A stretch of 18,738 nt of DNA from Accumulibacter sp. (GTDB lineage: Bacteria > Pseudomonadota > Gammaproteobacteria > Burkholderiales > Rhodocyclaceae), in the NCBI GenBank assembly GCA_031274075.1, contig JAISQQ010000313.1, positions 1-18,738 of the forward strand, in the 5' to 3' direction. Shown here piece after piece: positions 1 to 5,404 of this stretch (positions within the stretch are counted from its first letter, which is position 1; the number at the start of each line of letters is the position of its first letter). The notes under the pieces were generated by a model. The model saw nothing but the letters and a program-made list of their open reading frames with translations, was not told the DNA's origin and made no database searches. Both the position numbers and the translations under genes were made by a program.

Positions 1-25
1 GCTTGTAAAGCGTCAATTTACAAGC
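1..25. promoter_or_regulatory. Palindrome upstream of higBA, probable HigA operator
   Basis: A perfect 9-bp inverted repeat, GCTTGTAAA / TTTACAAGC with a 7-nt spacer, ends 12 nt before the higB start codon. HigA-family antitoxins repress their own operon by binding palindromes that overlap the promoter, so this is the natural operator. It sits at the window edge, so the -35/-10 elements cannot be assessed. The inner core, TTGT-N13-ACAA, has the same geometry as the two proposed Ogr-type sites at 2413-2439 and 4362-4388, which leaves a second reading open. Confidence 0.65.
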
Positions 26-37
26 TACCATTCGGCC

Positions 38-316
38 ATGATCAAATCCTTCCTCCACAAAGGCGTCAAGGCGTTCTTCGAGACCGGAAGCCGCGCGGGA
101 ATCCGCCCCGATCATGCCCGCCGGCTGGCCATGCCACTGGCTTTCCTGAACGCGGCCAGCTCGCCGGCCGGCATGGACTATCCGGGCTGGAAACGGCATT
201 GCCTGTCGCACGACCTGGCCGGGCACTGGGCGGTCACGGTCAATGGCAACTGGCGCCTGACTTTCAAATTCGAGGGCGAGGACGCGATCCTCGTGGATTA
301 CCAGGACTATCACTGA
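38..316 (+). CDS. higB: HigB-type toxin (RelE/ParE superfamily mRNA interferase)
   Basis: 92 aa, the usual size for HigB. It starts MIKSFLHKGVKAFFETGSRAG and ends in the family hallmarks: a W-A-V-T-V-N-G-N-W-R-L-T-F-F block (about residues 64-77) and a terminal V-D-Y-Q-D-Y-H. Known HigB toxins cleave mRNA at the ribosome and are neutralised by HigA. The toxin gene precedes the antitoxin gene, as is typical for higBA, and the intergenic gap is 12 nt. No good Shine-Dalgarno sequence is visible before the ATG, so translation may be weak. The pair lies next to prophage genes and may be phage cargo or an independent module. All conserved regions look intact, so it is probably functional. Confidence 0.93.
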   Translation: MIKSFLHKGVKAFFETGSRAGIRPDHARRLAMPLAFLNAASSPAGMDYPGWKRHCLSHDLAGHWAVTVNGNWRLTFKFEGEDAILVDYQDYH

Positions 317-328
317 CGGAGAGAGAAC

Positions 329-643
329 ATGAGCAGAATGCACAATCCGCCGCATCCCGGCGTCTCGCTGCGCGACGACGTCTTGCCCGCGCTGAACCTG
401 ACCGTGACCAGCGCGGCGCGGCAACTGGGCGTGAGCCGGGTCATGCTTTCCCGCCTCATCAACGGCAAGGCGGCCATCAGCGCCGACATGGCCCTGCGCC
501 TCGAAGCGTGGCTCAAGACGCCCGATGGCGGCGGCCCCACGGCGCAAATGTTCCTGCGCATGCAATCGGATTACGATCTGTGGCGCGCCGAACATTCCGC
601 AAACCGGCCCGCCGGCGTATTGCCGGCGTCGCTGTCCGCGTGA
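329..643 (+). CDS. higA: HigA-type antitoxin (XRE-family HTH)
   Basis: 104 aa. The N-terminal HPGVSLRDDVLPALNLTVTSAARQLGVSR region, followed by LSRLINGKAAISADMALRLEAWL, is the classic HigA helix-turn-helix (about residues 10-70). A GGAGAGAG ribosome-binding site lies directly before the ATG. HigA binds and neutralises HigB and, by its HTH, represses the operon, probably through the palindrome at 1-25. The tail after about residue 90 (NRPAGVLPASLSA) is short and low in complexity. Pairing with higB and the conserved HTH make this a confident call. Confidence 0.94.
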   Translation: MSRMHNPPHPGVSLRDDVLPALNLTVTSAARQLGVSRVMLSRLINGKAAISADMALRLEAWLKTPDGGGPTAQMFLRMQSDYDLWRAEHSANRPAGVLPASLSA

Positions 644-789
644 TCCCCGGAAAAACACGGGGAAGCCCTCCGGCGGATCGAACCGCGGGCGGCCTTGCGC
701 CAGGCGATTCGGGAAGAGTCGCGTCCCTTGCGTGAAGCTTGAACTTGTCTTATGCTCTTGCATCGTAGTTCCTTTGGGTAGTTTTTGAA

Positions 790-823
790 TGGGCGCTTCC
801 CTTTGACGGAGCGCCCATTTTTT
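790..823 (+). terminator. Intrinsic terminator downstream of higBA
   Basis: A perfect 8-bp stem, TGGGCGCT (790-797) / AGCGCCCA (810-817), with a 12-nt loop is followed by TTTTTT. On the + strand this ends the higBA transcript about 150 nt after higA. Read on the minus strand, the hairpin is followed by TTCAAAAAC rather than a T run, so it would be a poor terminator for the converging ogr operon. Nothing else recognisable lies between 644 and 789. Confidence 0.88.
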
Positions 824-840
824 ATGTCTTTCGGAAACGG

Positions 841-1083
841 CTATTCACTCATCGGCGCTTCCTTTTCCGGGCTTCCACCGATTTTCCGGCTCAAGGGGAT
901 AAAAACGCCTGCACGCGGATTCAGTGACTCATGAATCGTTGTCGCCGCGGAGACAATGATTTTCCAGATATGGCCGCAGTTGATGTTTGGACACTGGACA
1001 AAGGCTTCACGGCTCAGCGGCGTAATCTCGCGCGAGGTGCGGACAACGCTGATCTGGCCGCAATGCGGACAGATGATTCTCAT
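841..1083 (-). CDS. Ogr/Delta-type zinc-finger late transcription activator (copy 1)
   Basis: 80 aa. It has the exact cysteine pattern of P2 Ogr and P4 Delta: C5-X2-C8-X22-C31-X4-C36, with RTSREITPLSREAFVQCPNINCGHIW resembling the family core (RTSRYI...QCxNxxC). These proteins bind zinc and activate sigma-70 promoters of P2-like late genes from a site near -55, contacting the RNA polymerase alpha subunit. It is the last gene of the AlpA operon, 24 nt after its paralogue. Its ribosome-binding site is weak. The C-terminal 40 residues diverge from Ogr. Which of the two copies is active cannot be told from sequence. Confidence 0.86.
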   Translation of the reverse strand: MRIICPHCGQISVVRTSREITPLSREAFVQCPNINCGHIWKIIVSAATTIHESLNPRAGVFIPLSRKIGGSPEKEAPMSE

Positions 1084-1107
1084 CGTCGGGCGCTCGGCTT
1101 CATGCGT

Positions 1108-1338
1108 TCAGCAATCCGTCGCCACGATACGTCCGCCGTCCGTTCCCTTGCCTTTGGCGGAAAAGAAATTCGTTCCGGGAAGCGGGCTGCGGGTCAAGAC
1201 GATTTCTCCATAAAATTCACAGTGGCAATCCGAATTGGCACAGGTAAACAGAGCGTGAGTGATGCCCGGCTTATAGTCCTTTTGCCCGGCAAGTTTTGCC
1301 GTGCTCCCGCAAACCGGGCAATGAATGGGCAGGGTCAT
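1108..1338 (-). CDS. Ogr/Delta-type zinc-finger late transcription activator (copy 2)
   Basis: 76 aa. It repeats the same spacing, C7-X2-C10-X22-C33-X4-C38 (HCPVCG ... FTCANSDCHCEFYGEI), with little other identity to the downstream copy, so this is not a recent duplication. Its ATG overlaps the stop codon of the upstream coiled-coil gene (ATGA), which indicates translational coupling, and AAAGGAAC provides a ribosome-binding site. The role is inferred to be that of Ogr/Delta, activation of prophage late promoters. An extra Cys at 40 and a Cys-terminated tail are odd but not disabling. A role as a decoy or a site-specific variant of the other copy is possible. Confidence 0.8.
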   Translation of the reverse strand: MTLPIHCPVCGSTAKLAGQKDYKPGITHALFTCANSDCHCEFYGEIVLTRSPLPGTNFFSAKGKGTDGGRIVATDC

Positions 1339-2072
1339 AGTGATTGTTCCTTTCTTTCTTGACGTGGGTTAAAAGGGTCGCCAACGGGCCTGATGCCTCG
1401 CTTTAGCTGGGCAATTTGAACGGTGGAATAAGGCACAAAGCCGGTGGCTCTTTTCTTCAGGGCTTTCTTGATGTAATCCGGGGTTTCGTTGTTCGTGTTT
1501 TTCAGGTCGATGGCCTTCCGTATTTCACTTATCAGAAGAGACTCGGCGATTTCATGCTCTTTGAAAAACATGAAAGACGGGTTGAATGGAGAAAAATCAT
1601 CGCGGCGGTATTCGTGAAGCATACTGTCCAGGGCAATTTTCAGGCTGGGAGCGATGCTTTCAATGGCTTCACGAATGACCAGGCGAGGAAAGCTTGTTTC
1701 AAGTTCTCTGCGAGAGCGTTCCAGATCGCGCGCGGGCGAACTCATCTTGACGCGAATTTCAACGGCTTCGTCGGAAGCCTCTTCCGCCAGGGCTTTATAG
1801 TCTTCCGCCATTTCAAGCGCCGCGCGGTGTTCGGCCTGTTTTCCCAGCAAGGTTTTTCCGGGCTTGCCCGCCGTGTCGTGCATGACCTGCTTCAATTCTT
1901 CACGAACGTTTTCCGCTTCCTCCTCGGCGGCGGCCGCCGCTTTCAACAAGGTGTCGCGATGCCCCTTGATCTTCTCCAACTCTCTGGAGAGTTCCGAAAA
2001 TTCGGCATGAGCGCTATCTATCTTTTCAATGATGGCCGCGACCGTCGCCATGTTTTTGGGATTTTCAAGCAT
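1335..2072 (-). CDS. Unrecognised coiled-coil prophage protein
   Basis: 245 aa from the ATG at 2072. An in-frame upstream extension to 2195 exists, but the 2072 start has an AAGAAAGGAAGCC ribosome-binding site and overlaps the AlpA stop by 8 nt. Residues about 10-150 are charged and heptad-like (SELSRELEKIKGHRDTLLKAAAAAEEEAENVREELK), predicting a long coiled coil. The C-terminal third is more globular, with FSPFNPSFMFFKEHEIAESLLISEIRKAIDL. There is no signal peptide, membrane segment or catalytic motif. I do not recognise the family. Placement between AlpA and Ogr/Delta genes resembles the P4 satellite set (vis, delta, psu), so a Psu-like Rho inhibitor is one guess, unsupported by motif. Confidence 0.8.
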   Translation of the reverse strand: MLENPKNMATVAAIIEKIDSAHAEFSELSRELEKIKGHRDTLLKAAAAAEEEAENVREELKQVMHDTAGKPGKTLLGKQAEHRAALEMAEDYKALAEEASDEAVEIRVKMSSPARDLERSRRELETSFPRLVIREAIESIAPSLKIALDSMLHEYRRDDFSPFNPSFMFFKEHEIAESLLISEIRKAIDLKNTNNETPDYIKKALKKRATGFVPYSTVQIAQLKRGIRPVGDPFNPRQERKEQSL

Positions 2073-2322
2073 TGAGGCTTCCTTTCTTGTCGCGCTCTTC
2101 AATACGCGCGTCCATCCATTGCATGACCTCGGATTCCAGCCAGGCCACACGTTTTGCGCCCGTGGAAACCGGGGAGGGAAAACTTTTTTCGGCAACCAAC
2201 CTGTAAATCGTGCTTTTGCTCAGGTCGACCATTTGCGAGACATCGCCACGCGATAAAAACCGCTCTCGATATTTGATCGGCCCGGTCCGGCCAGGCGCCG
2301 CGGCGCCGCTTGCGTTCGACAT
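2065..2322 (-). CDS. AlpA-family phage transcriptional regulator / excisionase-like protein
   Basis: 85 aa from the ATG at 2322, which has a strong AAAGGAGTG ribosome-binding site. A longer in-frame start at 2370 lacks this. After a short Gly/Ala tail comes the AlpA winged-helix core: RFLSRGDVSQMVDLSKSTIYRLVAEKSFPSPVSTGAKRVAWLESEVMQWMDARIEER. Family members include E. coli AlpA and P4 Vis, which regulate integrase/excision and early-late switching. It is the first gene of the operon with the coiled-coil protein and the two Ogr-type genes, behind the proposed Ogr site at 2413-2439. The truncated integrase nearby suggests any excision role is now lost. Confidence 0.9.
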   Translation of the reverse strand: MSNASGAAAPGRTGPIKYRERFLSRGDVSQMVDLSKSTIYRLVAEKSFPSPVSTGAKRVAWLESEVMQWMDARIEERDKKGSLNA

Positions 2323-2412
2323 GAATTTCACTCCTTTGGATTTCCGTGTAGTCCGTTGGTTTTCCAACACGTCCTCACGGTATCTACACGGTTCTTGTTT
2401 GTCACGTCCGTC

Positions 2413-2439
2413 ATGTTGTATGAGCGTCTCTTACAACAT
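2413..2439 (-). promoter_or_regulatory. Proposed Ogr/Delta-type activator site for the AlpA operon
   Basis: Perfect inverted repeat ATGTTGT-N13-ACAACAT. Its centre (2426) is about 52-55 nt upstream of a plausible minus-strand start site near 2371-2374, following a weak -10-like TAGATA (2386-2381). The same palindrome with the same spacing recurs at 4362-4388. Read on the minus strand, the two spacers also share a pattern (xxGAxxxxCTCxT), so both sites face the same way. P2 Ogr sites are known as an imperfect dyad written TGT-N12-ACA near -55; here TGT to ACA is 13. Activator assignment is inference from position, repetition and the two Ogr-type genes downstream. Confidence 0.6.
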
Positions 2440-2446
2440 CGGAGCC

Positions 2447-2470
2447 AAAAAAAGCCGGGACGAACCCGGC
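2447..2470 (-). terminator. Intrinsic terminator after the terminase gene
   Basis: On the minus strand, GCCGGG-TTCGT-CCCGGC forms a 6-bp all-GC stem followed by seven T residues. It lies 30 nt after the terminase stop codon and 8 nt before the palindrome that fronts the AlpA operon. The terminase and AlpA operons are therefore separate transcription units. Confidence 0.92.
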
Positions 2471-2499
2471 GTATGCGCTTCGGAACGACGGCGCGGCGC

Positions 2500-3945
2500 T
2501 CAGTCGATAAACTCCATCCGCGCCGCGCCCGCGCCCTGTTCCCCCGTCGCCAGCGGTTCGTGGGACAGGGCGTGCATCGCCGCCCAGGCCAGATCGGCAT
2601 GCGACGCGATGTCGGAACGGTCGGCCTTGAAGGTCACTTGACGGCCGGATTCAGTCATCGTCTTGCGGATCGCCATGAAGCTTTGCGCCACGTCCGTCCA
2701 CCCGGCGTCGAATTCAAGACGTCCCTTGTTGAGTACGTCCAGCGCCTTCAGCACCATGGCCACTTTTTTGTCCGCGGAATACTGGATGGACTCGGCCGCC
2801 GGGTAATACTGCCGGACGAGCTGATAGACACCCTGCCCCACGCCCGTGGTATCGATGCCGATGTACGCGACGTGATAGCGCTCCAGCATGGCCCTGATTT
2901 CGTCGGCCTGCCCCTGGAAATCCATGCCCTTGAACTGGTGACGTTCGAGAATACGGAACTTTCCGCCGGCGGCCATCGGCGGCGCGATCACCACCAGACC
3001 GGCCGAATCGCCGGACACCGAAGGGTCATAGCCAATCCATACCTCACGATCGCCAAAAGGCCGCACAAAGAAGGGGCGGAAGTCATCCCAGACTTCCCAG
3101 GAATCGACCATCGCCCGCATCAGCAAGGCCAGCGGGAAAATGCTCGCGGTGTCGTCGATGAACAGGCACATCAGCAGGTTGCCGTATTCGTCGGGGGAGT
3201 ATTCGCGCTTGAGCTGCTCCAGGTCAAAGAGATTGCATCCTCCGGCAACGGCGTCTTCCACCGTGACAATCTGCTTCCACTGGCCATCGGCGGTGTGCAT
3301 GCCGGGAGAAAGCGCGGCGTGTGAAATATCGATTTCGACCCGTTCCTCTTTCTTCCGGCCCCGGTTGAACAATGCGCCCGTCCAGAACGGATACGCATCG
3401 TGCGACATGGCGGACGGCGTGGAGAAATACGTTTGCCTCCAGTGGGTGTGCATGGCCATACCGCTGGCCACCTTGCGGAATTCCTGGAATTTGCATATCC
3501 AGAAATATTCATCCATGTACAAATTGCCGTGGTAGCTTTGCGCCGTGCGAACGTTGGTTCCGAGAAAGTAGAGCGTGGCGCCGTTGGGCAATACCATCGG
3601 ATCGCCTCGCATTTCCACTCCGCAGACATCGTAAGCGAACTGCACGATGTACTGGCGGAAGACATGCGCCTGCGCTTTGGAAGCCGACAGAAAAATCTGA
3701 TTGCGCCCGGTCGCCAGCGCGTCGACCAAAGCTTCGCGGGCAAAGTACCAGGTGGCCCCGATTTGCCGTGACTTCAAGATATTGCGGATACGCTCCGTTT
3801 CACCCGCGCGAAACCAGTGCTTCTGATACTCGAACAGCGAATCATGGAAGGCCCGGTTCAGCTCGTCGATTTCCTCTTCAGAGAAAACATTCCTTTCCTG
3901 CTTCTTTTTTGGCCCGGCGTTTCTGTTGGCAATCTTCGGATTCAA
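2500..3945 (-). pseudogene. Terminase large (ATPase) subunit, P2 gpP type: main part, frameshifted from its N-terminus
   Basis: About 481 codons carrying the ATPase and nuclease regions of a P2 gpP-like packaging motor. Visible are the entry motif SLFEYQKHWFRAG, a Walker A-like KSRQIGATW (residues 58-66), Walker B NLYMDEYFW (141-149), and RNase H-like nuclease acidic motifs GYDPSVSGDSAG, GIDTTGVGQGVY and DIASHADLAWA. The frame is open upstream and reads GTEIDLNPKIANRNAG, an internal family sequence and not a start. The first in-frame start codon (TTG at 3945) lies inside it. The missing N-terminus is in the next reading frame at 3942-4295. Joined at the G run 3962-3966, the protein would be about 598 aa, close to gpP (590). 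One transcript with its own terminator. Confidence 0.9.
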
Positions 3946-4295
3946 ATCGATTTCGGTACCGCCCCCATATACTTTTTCACCCGCGCCGTGCGCTCGAGCT
4001 GTCGGCCCAGCAAATCGATTTCCTTGTAATCCCGCCCTTCCTTCCCCTCCTTGGCGACCAGCATGATCATCCGCGCTTCGATAGTGGAGTCGACGCGGGC
4101 AATGGATTCCTCATCGTCCCATCCATCCCGGTATTTCCACGAGAACAACGTACCCCTTGGCACGCCCAATACTTCCCCAATGCGGGTAACGCGCCACCCG
4201 GCCCAATACATGATCTTCGCCGCCTTGCGCGGGTCAAGGTCCTCGGGGTTCAAAGGCGCGATGGGAAACGACAACTTCAAGTCAGGGTTCGTCAT
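3942..4295 (-). pseudogene. Terminase large subunit, N-terminal HTH fragment
   Basis: 117 codons from ATG 4295, with the gpP N-terminal helix-turn-helix: LDPRKAAKIMYWAGWRVTRIGEVLGVPRGTLFSWKYRDGWDD, then the RQLERTARVKKY segment. Family members run on into GGTEIDLNP; here the frame instead ends KKYMGAVPKSI-stop. The correct continuation is regained by adding one G to GGGGG at 3962-3966, so a single-base deletion (or a homopolymer sequencing error) splits the gene. A GTG at 4325 would extend the frame, but it overlaps the promoter region inferred from the site at 4362-4388 and its extra residues look unrelated. No good ribosome-binding site precedes either start, so the start is uncertain. Confidence 0.85.
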
Positions 4296-4361
4296 GGCGA
4301 GTGCGGTAATGAAAGGCGTACCCACCTTTAAGCCATTCCCGCACCCCCTTCAAAGCGCCGC

Positions 4362-4388
4362 ATGTTGTACGAGGCCATCACACAACAT
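4362..4388 (-). promoter_or_regulatory. Proposed Ogr/Delta-type activator site in the terminase/portal intergenic region
   Basis: Perfect inverted repeat ATGTTGT-N13-ACAACAT, matching the site at 2413-2439 in arms, spacing and part of the spacer. A -10-like TTAAAG (4331-4326, minus) predicts a start near 4319, putting the palindrome centre (4375) at about -55/-56, the known Ogr position, with terminase ATG 4295 about 24 nt downstream. In P2 the divergent P and Q genes are fired from this same intergenic location. Whether it also drives the + strand toward 4528 is unclear, since no + strand -10 at the right distance is evident. Confidence 0.62.
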
Positions 4389-4527
4389 ATCTGGGAACGA
4401 CAATGCACCAAAACGGTGCGCACGCCCGACTCCCCCGCTGCGCCGTACCCTAAATTAGTAAGATTTTATGCTTATTAACGGCCAGGACGCGGCGAGCCGT
4501 AGCGCTTTGCCTGTACAGGACTCAGCC

Positions 4528-4626
4528 ATGAAGCGGAAAGGGAAAAAACGTTCGGCATACGTTGTCCGCACTCGCCTGTATCAGTGCATGGGGAAGAATT
4601 TCCGGGGAAATGTCACAAAAACATAA
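4528..4626 (+). pseudogene. Short basic ORF, possible 5' stub of a portal (gpQ-like) gene
   Basis: 32 codons starting MKRKGKKRSAYVV, with an AGGA ribosome-binding site 7 nt before the ATG. P2-type portal genes lie divergent from the terminase at exactly this place and tend to open with a short Lys/Arg-rich stretch. That context is the only reason for the call. The reading frame runs into DNA overlapping the integrase remnant and ends at 4626, as expected if a deletion fused the two genes. An in-frame upstream ATG at 4468 gives a 52-codon version without a good ribosome-binding site. It could equally be a chance ORF. Confidence 0.3.
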
Positions 4627-4922
4627 TTCGCCGCTTTCCGTGCCTTGCGTTCCGCGCCGGGGTCGATACCTTGAGCCAGCAACTTGCGCGCATCGTCAAG
4701 CTGTGTACGGGCATCCTTGAGGGAAACATCCGGATAGGTTCCAAGCGACAGCGTCAGGCGGCGCGGTTTATCCGTGCCCGGTTTGAAGCCGTGACGGTAA
4801 TCGAAGCGCCACATCTTGCCGCCTTTGGCAGCAACCAGCAGGTAAAGCCCACGATCATCGGAAATTCGGTAGTCTTTCGCGGCCGGTTTGGCGGCGCGGA
4901 GCGCAGTATCGCTTAGAGCCAT
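4581..4922 (-). pseudogene. P4-type tyrosine integrase, N-terminal remnant
   Basis: 113 codons from ATG 4922. The N-terminal arm-binding domain of P4-family integrases (DUF4102 type) is clear: MALSDTALRAAKPAAKDYRISDDRGLYLLV, then GGKMWRFDYRH, RRLTLSLGTYPDVSLKDAR and LLAQGIDPGAERKARKAA. Similarity stops near residue 98, and an unrelated tail, NYVFVTFPRKFFPMH, leads to the stop. Full-length relatives are about 400 aa, so the core-binding and catalytic domains (R-H-R-Y) are gone and the element cannot move itself. It faces away from the 3' end of tRNA-Arg, as in elements integrated at a tRNA. The break lies at about 4581-4627. Confidence 0.9.
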
Positions 4923-5040
4923 GACAGTATACGTTTTCGGGTTTTGGGCGTGTACTGTCAAGTATACTGCTAAATACTGCCGGATTGTATGAAACCAACT
5001 AAAACCGTCTGGGACGATAAAACCGCCTGAAACCCTTGCA
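4922..5040. repeat. Nested inverted and direct repeats upstream of int (likely arm-type or operator sites)
   Basis: Between int and tRNA-Arg, TGACAGTA (4922-4929) is inverted as TACTGTCA (4953-4960), and CAGTATAC (4925-4932) is inverted as GTATACTG (4962-4969). TACTG occurs again near 4974. Farther toward the tRNA, AAACC-containing direct repeats recur in 4990-5040. Integrase arm-type sites and self-repression operators lie in this interval in P4-like elements. No gene is seen here. Confidence 0.5.
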
Positions 5041-5087
5041 AATACTAGATGTTTGAGACTGTGCTGGACTACCTGAAACTTGTCTCC

Positions 5088-5162
5088 TGGCCTCCTCGAC
5101 AGGAATCGAACCTGTATCTCACGCTTAGGAGGCGTGTGCACTATCCATTATGCTACGAGGAG
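5088..5162 (-). tRNA. tRNA-Arg (anticodon CCT)
   Basis: A cloverleaf can be folded by eye. The acceptor stem is CTCCTCG/CGAGGAG, the D arm begins GCAT, the anticodon stem CACGC/GCGTG encloses loop CTCCTAA with anticodon CCT, and the T arm is ACAGG-TTCGATT-CCTGT. The discriminator is G and the CCA end is encoded. It reads the rare Arg codon AGG. Its 3' half is the probable attachment site of the adjacent prophage, because the integrase remnant starts about 165 nt past its 3' end. The gene itself appears intact. Confidence 0.96.
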
Positions 5163-5172
5163 GTCGGGGCGT

Positions 5173-5183
5173 ATTCTAGCACC
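5173..5183 (-). promoter_or_regulatory. Promoter of tRNA-Arg (extended -10)
   Basis: On the minus strand, TGCTAGAAT gives an extended -10 element (TG-n-TAGAAT), placing the start about 4 nt before the tRNA 5' end. A GC-rich discriminator (ACGCCCCGAC) follows, as in stringently controlled tRNA promoters. A nine-A tract lies upstream, where a canonical -35 is missing. Confidence 0.65.
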
Positions 5184-5312
5184 CTGCGGGCTGCTTTTTT
5201 TTTCGCCGCTCATTGAGGCGGGCGCAGCTTGATCGGCGTTCCTGCCTTATCAAAAACCGACTCCGGTTGGAAGCTTGGAAACATCTCCCTTCAGGTGGAT
5301 AATCCCGCACGG

Positions 5313-5330
5313 GAGGGGCGCAAGCCCCTC
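5313..5330. other. Stable hairpin upstream of uup
   Basis: GAGGGGC-GCAA-GCCCCTC forms a perfect 7-bp stem capped by a GNRA tetraloop about 75 nt before the uup start. No T run follows on either strand, so it is not an intrinsic terminator. It could lie in the uup leader. The interval 5204-5404 shows no gene. Confidence 0.4.
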
Positions 5331-5404
5331 TGTGCTTTGGTCCGGCCTGCCGGACGTGGATTGAAGCATCATTCGCCTCTTCGTTTTACCGGAACCCGCC
5401 AGCG

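Noticed and set aside
4295..4325. GTG at 4325 as the terminase start
   Set aside because: It overlaps the -10-like element implied by the palindrome at 4362-4388, and the ten extra residues do not resemble the family. ATG 4295 is preferred, although neither start has a good ribosome-binding site.
4468..4626. 52-codon version of the ORF upstream of int
   Set aside because: ATG 4468 has no ribosome-binding site, whereas the internal ATG 4528 has AGGA at good spacing; only the shorter form is listed.
5178..5203. Terminator-like hairpin and T9 on the + strand
   Set aside because: The stem has a bulge and nothing on the + strand runs into it. Its sequence is explained by the tRNA-Arg promoter and an A tract on the minus strand.
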